In this document: positions 10,645-21,560 of the stretch, one piece after another
Position numbering within the stretch: the stretch's first letter is position 1
Layout: the number at the start of each line of letters is the position of its first letter
Assembly (NCBI GenBank): GCA_017979445.1
Contig: CM030714.1
Location: 6,827,049 to 6,891,048 of the forward strand
Direction: 5' to 3'
DNA: 64,000 nt
Source: Akebia trifoliata
Lineage: Eukaryota; Streptophyta; Magnoliopsida; Ranunculales; Lardizabalaceae
Notes under the pieces: model-generated
Seen by the model: only the letters and a program-made list of their open reading frames with translations
Told to the model about the DNA's origin: nothing
Database searches by the model: none
Made by a program: the position numbers and the translations under genes

Positions 10645-12888
10645 CACTACAACAATTTTGGCCTACAGCGGCGGATATTTTCGCCGCTATATGGTTATTT
10701 GTCCGCCGGTAAAAGATATTGCGGCGATGAGCAGCGGAAGAACGATCCGACTGTGTTTCCTCCGTCGCTAACTACAGCAGCGGATAATAGTATCCGCTGT
10801 AGAAGGTAATACCATTAGCGGCGGTTTACTATATCCGCTGTAATAGGTCAAATTTTAAATTAATACTTATATACAACATATAACGGCGGGAATGCATATC
10901 CGCTGCAATAGGAAAATTTCAATTAAAAATAAAATATATGCAACATATAGCGGCGGATATTATATCCGCTGCTATAGGATAGTTTTAATCAAATAGAATA
11001 GGGGCGGAGCTTCAGATCCGCTGCAATATATCAAATTTCAATTAATTAAATAGAATATATAGAGGCGGATTATGATATCCGCTGCAATATGTCTGGGTTT
11101 AATTAATGAAATATGGACCATATAGCGGCGGATAGTATTATCCGCTGCAATAGAATAATTGTTAAATTCATAAAATCCGCCAAATCCGCCATGAAAAGCA
11201 AAATCAAACACTTCAACTCTCATTCCTCACCAAATCCGCCATTAATGAGGAGAGGATGTGGTGACTCGACCACACATGAGGATACATATTCATAAAGAGG
11301 TAATCTTTAACAAAGAGAGAGAGACTCACCAGCTGAGGTTGAGGATTCAAATCCCTCCTTCCACTCCTAGCAGTACAGGCTAGATAGGAATCCCTCGCGT
11401 CAACTCACCACAGCGACCACAAAGCAGGTGCTACACAATAGGTTGGAAATCAGGGGCCGAACCAAGCCTCTAAACGGAAGGGTCAACTGAAACTCCAATC
11501 GGAACTCAAACTGACGAAGAAAAAATCGTTGAAACACCAAATTTTAGGGATTTCAAAGAGATAGAGAGAATGAGAAGAAGAGAAGAAAAAATGATAGAGA
11601 AGGTGATGGACTTTTGAGCTTCTGATTTCAATGAGAGAGAGAGAGAGAGAGAATGAGAAAAAGAGAAGAAGAGAAGAAAAATGACATTCGGAGTTTAAGC
11701 TTCCCGCGAAAATTTTGCGCCTCTGGTTTTTATTTTTCTCTCTATAGCTGCGGAAAGCAAAATGCGCTGCTATATTACAATTTAAAAAATAAAATTTGAT
11801 AAATAGAACTCACCAAAAATATCGAAGCTTTTATTTTTTAAAATCGATTTTTTCTTTTTTGTGGCGGAATCACATTTCCGCTGCTACATTACCTTTTAAA
11901 TCAAATTTTTTATTTAAACAATGGAATATTTATAGAGGCGGAAGAATGAATCCGCTGCTATATTACCTTTTAAATCAATTTTTTTATTTAAACAATGGAA
12001 TATTTATAGAGGCGGAACAATGAATCCGCTGCTATATTACCTTTTAAATCAATTTTTTTATTTAAACAATGGAATATTTATCGCGGCGGAACAATGAATC
12101 CGCTGCTATATTACCTTTTAAATCGAATTTTTATTTAAACAATTGAATATTTATAGTGGCGGTACCATGCATCCGCTGCTAAATTTTAATTTCAGTTAAT
12201 TTTTATAATGGCGGATAAAATCATCTGCTGCTATATTCAAGTTTAAATCGGAAAAATTGGATGTTTATAGTGGCAGAAGTAATAATCCGCTGCTAGATTA
12301 TCATTTTTTAAAAAAATTGATAACCAGAACACATCATCAAATATAAATTTTGATTGTTTTTTACTGGCGGATATATTAATCCGCTACAAGGTGATTTAAA
12401 ATATTTTTTATAGTGGCGGATAAGTCATTCCGCTGCTATAGTTTAATTTTTTTTTTTTTTTTTTAAAAGGTTGGTAGACAGATCTCATATATTTAAAATT
12501 TTGGATTTTTATAGTAGCGGATAATATTTGCCGCCGCTATATTCAATTTTAAAATTGTTTAATTGAGAAATTGACAATGTTTATTGTGGCGGATAAATGG
12601 CTCCGCTGCTATATGATCATTTAAAAAAAATACATATAAGAACTCGTCACTAAATAACTTGAAAAAAGTGATTTTTATAGTGGCGGATACCGTATTCCGC
12701 CGCTATATGCACTGAATAAGTAAACGCGGTGCCTATGAATCCCTGTAACGGCGGGTATAATTATCAGCCGCAAAAAATTCGGTTTCTAGTGACGGATAAT
12801 ATTGTCCGCTGCAATAAACATATGTATAGAGGCGGATAAAAGTATCCGCCGCTATAAACAGTCGCTGTAGATCAAAAATGTTGTAGTG
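10645..12888. mobile_element. Non-autonomous CACTA (En/Spm-type) element with hairpin-rich ends
   Basis: The left terminus is CACTACAACAATTTTGG and the right terminus, reverse-complemented, is CACTACAACATTTTTGA; about 24 of the first 29 positions agree. The element is flanked by the 3-bp duplication AAC (10642-10644 and 12889-12891), the CACTA hallmark. Between the ends lie more than twenty units of the form GCGGAT...ATCCGC, many able to fold as short hairpins, in two blocks (10665-11155 and 11740-12865). Part of the right block (about 11890-12190) is a tandem array of about 70-75 bp with the core TTTAAACAATGGAATATTTA. The centre (about 11160-11740) is GA-rich and unique, like an internal leader region of a parent element. 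No transposase frame remains, so mobility would need a protein supplied elsewhere. Confidence 0.85.
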
Positions 12889-12891
12889 AAC

Positions 12892-15800
12892 TTTAACTTT
12901 TATGTAAGTCGTTGTCTAATTGAATACGCATCTAACATCACGTTGAGAGAAATCTTTTTACTTATTTTCGATGATTGTGCAACTATAAAACACATAGAAC
13001 ATACTATTCCACAAAATATCTTCTCCCTATCTTCCTCAAGTTCTATGTTTCACATTTTCTTTCATTTGGAATACACCTGAGAGTTCAAAGTCTATGTTAT
13101 AATGTTTGCAGAAGAGAGTAAATGGACAATATTTCCTTTAAGACAACATGCATCTCACATGCCTCGGCCGTTACACAAATTATTTATTTTCTTTTTTGTA
13201 GTTATTATCATCGTTGATATGAGATTTCGATGATTCTTTTATTTATCCTCCAAACGAATAAGATTGTTTCTTAATTTTGATTAATTGATAGCATACCTAA
13301 TATTATTTAGTTTGAATTAATTATTACTTATAACTTCTTTTTTCCAACGAAGATACAATAAAACCTAGGACAAGTGACCCATATTTAGAAAACAAATTTC
13401 GAAGTCAAAGGTACACTAGATATAACACTAACCCTATTACTTAACCAAATTTTCTACTTATTTGACTGGATTTAACCACAAGAACGACATGATAAAAAAA
13501 AAACAGCATGATTAGGCACTAAGAAAGAGAATTAAATTAAGCAACCAAAGAAAGAAAATGAATGATTGAGTCTCTTATAAGTTGGTGCATGTCAAATTAA
13601 ATCGAAGACGTGAAAACATTTCCTAGTGTCATATTCCAAGAACCAATGAGGGAGTTCCCCACTCTTCTTTGATTTGTCTAACCACAATTGGCTTCGTGCA
13701 CCATTGACGGCAAATCCTCTCCCCCAACTCGGGAGGATCCAACATGGCACAACTAGAGTTCACAAGGATTTTTCTTTTCAAGGAATCCTCGCTATTGGAT
13801 TACAAGTGGCATTTTTTTAAGGAGGTATTCCAAATTTTGGCAGATATGTAGGGGGGTGAAATAAATTCAAAACGCCATGTGTCTTATAACGACAATTGCC
13901 TCCACAAAACTTTGAGATACATGCCCCATCAACTCCCTCCAATTTTAAAAAAATGAAATTGCCTTTTGACTGAGCCTTCTGTGTTGTAGACTAATTCGAA
14001 ATGACCTAAATATCTTTGTCTTCAACTTCTAACCAAAAACTTAAATAGTTTGTCTCACAACAAGAAAATCCTGGCTCCGCCGGCTGGGACGGAGTTTGCT
14101 GGACCAAAGACTTTATAGGTATAGTTCTATTATGTTCTGGTCAAGATCATATCTTGTTGACTTGGAATGCATGATTGACAAACCAAAATTATACTCAACT
14201 TTCTTCCCATACTATAATTTTGCTTGCCACAAGAAATTCCCTTGACCATTTTAAAACAAGAATCTTTCTTACTTACTTTTCTTTTAACTTCTTTGAGATA
14301 ATTATGGTGTCCACCCACATTTAAACTTACATACATACCAACTCCCTCCCTGTGCTAAGTAGCTTATCTTCTCTCAAAACACTCAATGCAACGAAACTAC
14401 TTCCATAAGATTCCCAAGCCAAAAACAATCATTCCTTTCCAATACAAACCCATATCCCACGTCTTGACGTGAAAGTGGATAGGATTCATATATGCTTTTT
14501 CAATCGTATCTCAAGGAAACTTCTATGGTTCTCATACACTTTCATGTCAGGGTGTGCGATGTGTGGTCCAATCTTGAGGTCACTTCAGTATTATTCTTGT
14601 TTATTACCAAATTATTCGTGCTAGAACGAATCATTGACTAACATATTTGCAAATCCAAATCCAAATCCAACTATTCATGTTCGAACCAAATAATGGAGAT
14701 ACAATGTATTCTTCTTTTGAGAAATTTGAATATGCTTTTCATATTCCTTCTTCGTGTATACATATAAAAGAGAAGTAAATCTTTTCCTTTTATTTATTTT
14801 TTTGACGATTAGAATTTTTTACCATATAATTTTTTACTAGGAAACATTAAAAATTTACAACTATATATATATATATATATATACTTGTAACTTGCATACT
14901 TGAATTATTCATATAATAAACAAATGAATCGAGACCTATGAATTGGGTTCATTCTAGAGTGGATCCAAATTCGAACCGATGAATCATAAATACATTTGGT
15001 TTGTACAATGGGCATTGAATCAAATGAAAAGCCAGAAAACTAAGAGAAAACAAAACAAAAATGACTTAATCGAAGTAAATTTTTACACGGCATGAGCACC
15101 CCTTTTTTGTGAATGTTACAAAATTTAAGATTGTGACCCACAATTACAAATTCCATTGATAGCCCACGACAGTAACCATCAAAGAAAGTAACCCCTTTTA
15201 AATTAGACTTGCCAGACAAAGCCTTGTGGGCTGCTTTCAGGCCCAAAATCTGACATCTTGGTTTTTCTTCATAACTTCTGGGGCCACCACGTGTCTACCT
15301 AACTGCATGGCAAGATAGAAATGTGTAAACACGTGGCAAAAGGAGATAATGTGGTTCACCTGGGCCATGCTGACACTGAATGCATACTATCACGTTTGGC
15401 TGCTTTTTGAGGAGTTACGTGTCACCTAATTCATCCATGTGGATCCACGTTCGCTTTCTTGAATTATCCCTTCGTACAACGCTGACCTCACTGCATACCT
15501 CACGCACCTGAGCACCAATATTCAATATTCATCCACCTTACTACAAGGAAATCCATTTATATTCCTCTACGTACGTATACTAGAGTTTTATATTCCTTTA
15601 CGTAAGTAAACTAGAGTTAGGAGGGTTGAAAAAAAAAGAATTTGTAGGAATATTATTAGAAAAGAAGAAAAATAATATAGAAAGTTGTAGGTGTGTTTTG
15701 GGAAGGATTAGAAAAGAAAAGAGAAGACAAAAATAATATAGAAAGTTGTAGAGTGTCGAGTGTTTTGGGCTCGACACTCTACAATGAACCCTTTTTATAA

Positions 15801-16349
15801 GGATGAATAGAGAATTCGTTTCTTAGTTCATTTTGATTAATTAGTTGGATTATTTAATTTGATTCTTTTGTGCATATATATAATTCAAGCATGCAAATTA
15901 CAAATACATTTATGATGTCAAACAATTTATAAAGTTTAACAGAAGGAAAAGTCCAGATTTGATAAGCATGGATTCACTTCATACCGGTTCATCGTTTGGT
16001 GTAGTAGGAATATATATTGGTAATTAATGGATGGCATTGTTAGTGCTGACTAATTCACAAATTATACACAAATTCCCATAATAATGCGAGAAAAGCGCGT
16101 GCAACTTTTCTTTGTAGATTTAATCATGACTTTTTCAATAAATCATGACTTTTATGAACTTCGCGATTCAATTACGAACTTTGCGATTAAATCAGATTAC
16201 AACGAAAGATGAAATTTAAAGCAATAGTAAGATGAGAAGACCATGATGAAGATGGTGGTGACCAATTTATTAAATTGATGAAGCATTAGATAATGAGGAT
16301 TACACTGAATATTTTTATATTTTGAATATTATAAAGTATTACCTTAAGT
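12892..16349. other. Intergenic DNA, no gene recognised
   Basis: No conserved coding motif was found. It contains an AT microsatellite (about 14863-14882), two G-box cores (15288-15293, 15330-15335) and a perfect 15-bp inverted repeat (15746-15784). The GC-richer patch at 13620-13760 has no long frame. Confidence 0.5.
15746..15784. repeat. Perfect 15-bp inverted repeat with 9-base loop
   Basis: TTGTAGAGTGTCGAG at 15746-15760 is exactly reversed as CTCGACACTCTACAA at 15770-15784. The stem is moderately GC-rich compared with its surroundings. Function is unknown. Confidence 0.8.
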
Positions 16350-16357
16350 GTATTTTG

Positions 16358-16957
16358 CAAGGCTGCAACCTGGGCAGGTTAAACCCAGGCTCAACCTAAG
16401 TAGCAAAACCTCCAACCCGAGCTCAGTTCAACCTGACCATCAGGCTTAAGATCTTAACCTAAACTCAACCCGAGCTTGATCTTCTAAAATTGGGTTGAGT
16501 ATGGGTTAGCCTGAATGAGGGTAGTTTTGGGCAGGTTGGGCTTGTTGAATAGTCCTAATTTCATTTTTGATTAGCAAATAAATTTTATATTTTTAAAAAT
16601 GACACACAACGTAAAATAAAGTAAAACTACTAGTAAATAAAATCATATACAACCTTCAAATCCATCATGGAGAGAATGAGAATATTTAGACAAATCATAT
16701 TAAACCAAAGTTCACATTGATTAAGTGTCCACAAGTCATAATAACAAGACGGAATCAAACAATTATAATTAATATAAAAATATTTATATTTTAGTAAATA
16801 GCTTCGGGTTGCTCATACGCTCAACCCGATTTGAAATTGGGTTGAGATATTCTAACCCAGACTCAACTCATCTTTTACATAAATCGGCCCAAGCTCACCC
16901 ATCGATCAGGTTGAGCCTGGGTTGAGTTCAGGCCAACCCCCTCAGGTAGCAGCCCTA
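16358..16957. mobile_element. Non-autonomous hAT element, 600 bp
   Basis: Terminal inverted repeats CAAGGCTGCAACCTGGGCAGG (left) and TAGGGCTGCTACCTGAGGGGG (right, reverse-complemented) share the (C/T)AGGGCTGC pattern of hAT elements. They are flanked by 8-bp repeats GTATTTTG (16350-16357) and GTATTGTG (16958-16965), which differ at one position. The inner ends are rich in CAACCC/GGGTTG words in both orientations, and the middle is AT-rich with no coding. The same end type occurs at 44954-45792 and 53191-53894. Confidence 0.85.
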
Positions 16958-16965
16958 GTATTGTG

Positions 16966-18375
16966 GACTTGTGGTTACTTCTTGCGGACGCAAGGATGGT
17001 ATCTACATGGGGTTTTGTGATTTATAATTGTTGCTTAATATGAGAACATCACCTAGTATGAACAATTACAGACTTAAGCCTAGTCTGATTTTTTTCCCCA
17101 TTTTATCGAATTTTTTCCTTGCCTACTTATTCCCAAATCCCGGCTTGGTAACTATGGTTGAAACAACCGACGTATTTAGCAATTGACATGAAGACCTGGG
17201 ACCTTATTCTAATAATGGTCTACCTCTTCACATCCACCTCGCAATGCATGCAGTTATTGATGGGCAGAAGAACACGGTATCCATTTCCGTGTAATACCTA
17301 ACGTGTTACGTATGTGTGGAGGAGATCATATTCACTTTGGTGCCGGAGGTACACTAATGAATTTATCAAATGTAGATTTGAGGTAAAATTAAAAGGGTCG
17401 AAATTAGCTGTTTAACAAATACTAATGGAGTTGCTTATCAGGAATCAAATTGAATTGCATCGTTGCAGGGCTGTTTCCAGACAAGTCGAATTATAATAGG
17501 AACTTGATGATGTTTAACATGAGGAACAAATAGTAGGTAAGGAAGAATAATACTCGAGATGATCAAAATGGGAAAATTAAGATTAATTACCTGGAGGGTT
17601 TCGATATTACAAAGATTTATTAGAGAACATATCCCAAGAAAGAAAAAAAAAAAGATTTGATAACATGGCTTCTTTGATTACCATACACTCCAAATTCCAT
17701 CCAAGATAAGAGAATAATTACCAGGATGAAGTGCGGTGTGATATTGTCCTGATGGAATTCTGTAAAGCCAAATAAAGGCAAAAGGAAAATATATACCAAT
17801 TACTTGGAAGAAGAAGCATGAAGTGAAGTGATGCATATTGGAAACAAGAAAGCAAATGAATCATAAAGGGATACGATGCATTGTTTAGAAGACAGCCTAA
17901 AGTTCACCCCAATTGAGAGGAAATGATGCAAACTCTAAACAGTAAACAGTTCAGAGAAGCAGAAAGAGAGGCAACTATGATGGATATTGGGGTAATGACC
18001 TAGAATTTGTGTAATAAATTTCATCTCATCAATATAGTTCATTTAACTAGATTTTGAGTCAGTTTTAGGACTGATTTTTAAAGCACGTTGGCCAAATAGT
18101 GTTTAATGGAGTCCAAAGTTGTTCACTTAATGTCAAACTTTATAGGAAGTATTTGGGTACCAGTGTATTAATATAGAGAGTTTCATGAAGTTTAATTAGT
18201 TTTTGAAGGTGCAAGCAAACTAAATGAGAGAATGGTTTAGTTTTGTAAGTAGTGGGTCCCCTTACTAGTATGATGGTTGGCTTAGAACTCTGACTAACTA
18301 CAATGTATGTCAACGATAGAAACTTAAGATGACCTACCTAGTTCAGAACAATCAATCAACGTAGAAAAATATTGG
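16966..18375. other. Intergenic DNA, no gene recognised
   Basis: I see no protein motif or repeat boundary. It is AT-rich with purine-rich patches. Confidence 0.5.
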
Positions 18376-18379
18376 TAAC

Positions 18380-19050
18380 ACAAACAATCAACGTAGCTGG
18401 AGATTCATACTTCTCTGACAATTACGAACCCTATCTAAAAACAAAATCCTCAAAAAAGACCCCATAAACTCGCTAAAGAGTTCAGAACAATGAAACAGAG
18501 AAGCTTTAATATTTTGCACAATAACATAGGAGTCAACCCCTCTTCCCTTGAACATCTTTCGGCCCCTCCAAAGATCCCAGCAAACCACAAAAGGTAATAT
18601 TATTCAAAGTAACCGCTGAAATGCTCATTTGAAAACACCCAAGGTCCAATTGCACCCAACAACCTAAAGAAGAAAAGCCCAAACGTCCCTAGAATTACCA
18701 TACTATATAAAATATGATTGATTTATTCCTCACTAACTTTACACATGGAACATAAATCAACAACAATTCTTATGTGAATAAATAGATGATAAACAGTAGA
18801 ACTTATTTGAGAGAGATGTCTAAGCAAAGAAGACAATCGAGTCCATCTCACAATCATTGAAGCTTCTCAAAAACCCAAAATAGAAAGCCATTGCCAGACC
18901 AAAAGATGATATTGTGCACTGATCAGTTTTCTTATTTGATGGAGAAAATATGCTTGAGAACACCCAAGGAAACCTTTCCAATCTCCACACCATCTATCCT
19001 TCTGAAAATAATCTCATTTCCCCACCTTGAAGTGAATCCCATTACAAATT
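18380..19050 (-). pseudogene. Decayed LINE 3' fragment (reverse-transcriptase zinc-binding region)
   Basis: Read on the minus strand in shifting frames, the segment gives pieces typical of the C-terminal zf-RVT region of plant LINE ORF2. These include a Cys-containing MCKVSEE..NHILYSM stretch and, at 18388-18588, WDLWRGRKMFKGRGVDS, which corresponds to the WxLWxxRNxxxF motif near the end of the protein. Several stops and frameshifts break it. It is not the same subfamily as the LINE at 27.6-32.9 kb. Confidence 0.6.
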
Positions 19051-19566
19051 TGGAAATTCTCAAGAGATAGAGAAGTTTCTTCTCTTGATCCAGCATTAGA
19101 TCATCCAAACATCACTCCAATGTCCAGAATGTTGAACACCAACCATTATATAGTATTGAATTTGATGTTGTTTACATCACAATCATTAAAATTCATATCT
19201 AAACTTCCCGCACTAGTTTTTTCAAGGAGGCACTCCTTTAATGCCTCCTTACTGTTAAACCTTATTTCTGGCCTGGCATCTATAGCCTTCGATTGGAAAT
19301 GAACTGAATGCCAAACAAGCACTCAGCCTCCATGTGCCCACCAAAAGTCCCTCATAAACTTGCTCTAAAATACTAATAGATGAATTAACCTCTGTACTAC
19401 CAACATGAAGACAACTCTTCTAATCATCTGAATAAGAGTCATCAAACGATACCAACAAATAAACCATAATCTATTATCTACTTATCCACCTACCCAGCCA
19501 CTCTTGTATGAATCCCCAAGGATCTCCAAAATTCCAAAAAAAAAAATGGAGACAGAGAGAGGCAAG

Positions 19567-19733
19567 GTTTAAAATATTGTATCGATTGAACGTTTCGGTT
19601 AATGAAAAAATGGATAGATCGATACAAACCGATACATTCCTGAAACATTCAAAGTTTTGAGGTCAATGTTTCATATAAGGATTGGTTGATAATGTTATGT
19701 ATCGACCGATACATTCCGATATTTTAAACCATG
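19567..19733. mobile_element. Small inverted-repeat element (MITE-like)
   Basis: The ends GGTTTAAAATATTGTATCG and, reversed, GGTTTAAAATATCGGAATG are imperfect inverted repeats of about 20 bases, and further ATCGATAC/GTATCG words continue inward. I could not find a convincing target duplication. Confidence 0.4.
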
Positions 19734-19739
19734 GGCAGA

Positions 19740-20470
19740 GGAACCCAAAAACTTAGAATAGTGCAAACAGGAGTCTGACCAAAAGCATCTACAATTGAAA
19801 TAGAACAATAAAAATTCAAAGAAATACAAGAACAGAAATGATATGATGACGTGAATATATCAGAAACAACTTGTTGTGCTTGCTTATAAACCTTCTTACA
19901 TCCAACAGTGGGCATAGGAGACTCACTCTAAAGTTGTTAAACCAAGGGGATTACTTATCTTTGCCACTCCAAAACCTCCCCACCATAGTCTAGATAATAG
20001 GACTTCTGCAATCATCTGCACATGACCAACTGCTTGAATCAGCCTAGAACAGAGCCTCCTTGCCCAAATCAGAAAACCCAAAATTTGATGGATCATTCTA
20101 TCACAAGAAGTCCGGATTCAGGAATAAGTTGGCAAGAGAAAATTTTAAAAAATCCGGTAAAATCAGAAAAAAAAAATCGAAATAAACCACCGAACTCCAT
20201 ACTGATATCATCCATGCATCCACAACAAATAATTATAGTTCTACGAAATATACATGATTTATATTGTACCAGTCAAAATCAATGTTATCCTCATTTGCAT
20301 CATCATTATATTATGCTTTATCGGTAAAATGCTCACCATCTTCATCAAGGTCATATCCTCTTCCTAGTCCATCAAAGTCATCTTTCATTTTTCTCGATTT
20401 AATCACAAAGATGTCATTTAATCGTGAAATTTGTGATTTAATCGTAACGTTTGCAAAAGTTGTGTCTTAT
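19740..20470. other. Intergenic DNA with a dispersed inverted copy of 16.1 kb sequence
   Basis: No gene is recognised. The part at about 20330-20465 (GATTTAATCG words, CATCTTTC) is a diverged reverse-complement copy of about 16090-16255. Short open frames here are not conserved. Confidence 0.4.
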
Positions 20471-20475
20471 TAACC

Positions 20476-20680
20476 AATGAGTGTTGGGCATAGTGGCCAA
20501 AGCCAGTTCAAGCCCCCTCGTTGGCCACCCACAAGGATTTATCCCAACTTACTTGGAATGTGTGATTTGTGGAGTATTGCATGTACTTGGGGGATTTAGG
20601 TAAGATATGGTACTCTAAAAGGTTGCCTCACCCCCTGCCAGTCGGGCCTACGGGTCTGGACACCCCCGTCTTCAAAAAAA
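20476..20680 (+). mobile_element. SINE-like element, plus orientation
   Basis: The unit begins near GGGCATAGTGGCCAAAGCC, a degenerate tRNA-like head, and ends GGACACCCCCGTCTTC followed by an A-run. The same 3' end (GGACACCCCCGTC then A-rich) occurs in the reversed element at 62853-63075, so these are two copies of one family. No clear target duplication was found. Confidence 0.5.
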
Positions 20681-21418
20681 AATAATCGAAGTCTCATTGA
20701 AAAAGTCACGATTAAATCGGTGAAGGTTAAAAGTCATGATTTAATCGTGACTTTTTCAATAAATTGGCAAATCTGGTGCTATACTGTATGAAATGAATGA
20801 CTCAAAGGGTGAAAATATTTATTGCTTCAGGAAGAATGGGAATTACCATTTGCACCCATCGTTTTTAACGAAACAAATTTTAAATAGAAAAAGGGTAAAA
20901 TGATTAAAAAGAAGGCTAACTTTTAATTCGATGGAAATCTATCAAAAATTTTCATTGTGACTCAAAAAGATTGTATGAAATTAACCTAAAAGAACTTGGT
21001 AGAAACCTATTAGTGGGACATTGTAGGAACCTATTGAATCCTTTCAAGTAGATATGATAGGATCCTACTGAATCTTTATTGGAGATTTCAGTACTGAGCT
21101 ACCGAATGAAGCTTAATTTGACATATCTTTTTGATTGACGAAATTTCCTAACAATCCCTAGATCAGGAGTCGAGGTTTTTATGGTTATATCTAACCTACT
21201 TTGCAAGTTCTAAGGATAATGCTTCTTGTATCACGAAATCGCCATTGAAAACCTTCGTAAATGCAAATGCAAATAAGAGGAGGAGGAGACCGCTAAATGG
21301 TGGGGTGGTAGGTCCAAAGAGTAATTGAAAAACAGGTGAGTGCAAAGAGTATTGTGAAATTTGGGGGTGGTACAAGAGCTAAGTGGGTGCAGAGAACACA
21401 AATGGTGGATGCAAATTA

Positions 21419-21560
21419 CACTACGTGAAAAGGGGCTATAATCCACGGCCCTGGGCCGTCAAATTTTCTTGACGATTTTTTTGATGTCGAACTATTTTTT
21501 GGACAACCCAATGGTGCCGAATAACTACGGAAGGCCCGTCGATAAAAAAATTAATGGCTA
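21419..21560. mobile_element. Solitary CACTA terminus with subterminal repeats
   Basis: CACTACGTGAAAAGG at 21419 has the same end as the element at 9565-10614, followed by GTCAAATTTTCTTGACGATT-type repeats. I found no matching TTTTCACGTAGTG end to the right, so this may be a truncated element or the left end of the decayed CACTA locus at 24-33 kb. Confidence 0.45.

Noticed and set aside
11796..12023. Open frame of 75 codons with repeated NQFFYLNNG-like peptide
   Set aside because: It lies inside the tandem part of the CACTA element; the peptide repeat only mirrors the DNA repeat.
10665..12865. Regular repeats with spacers resembling a CRISPR array
   Set aside because: The units are palindromic GCGGAT/ATCCGC pairs within CACTA termini in plant DNA; repeat lengths and spacings vary and no cas genes exist.
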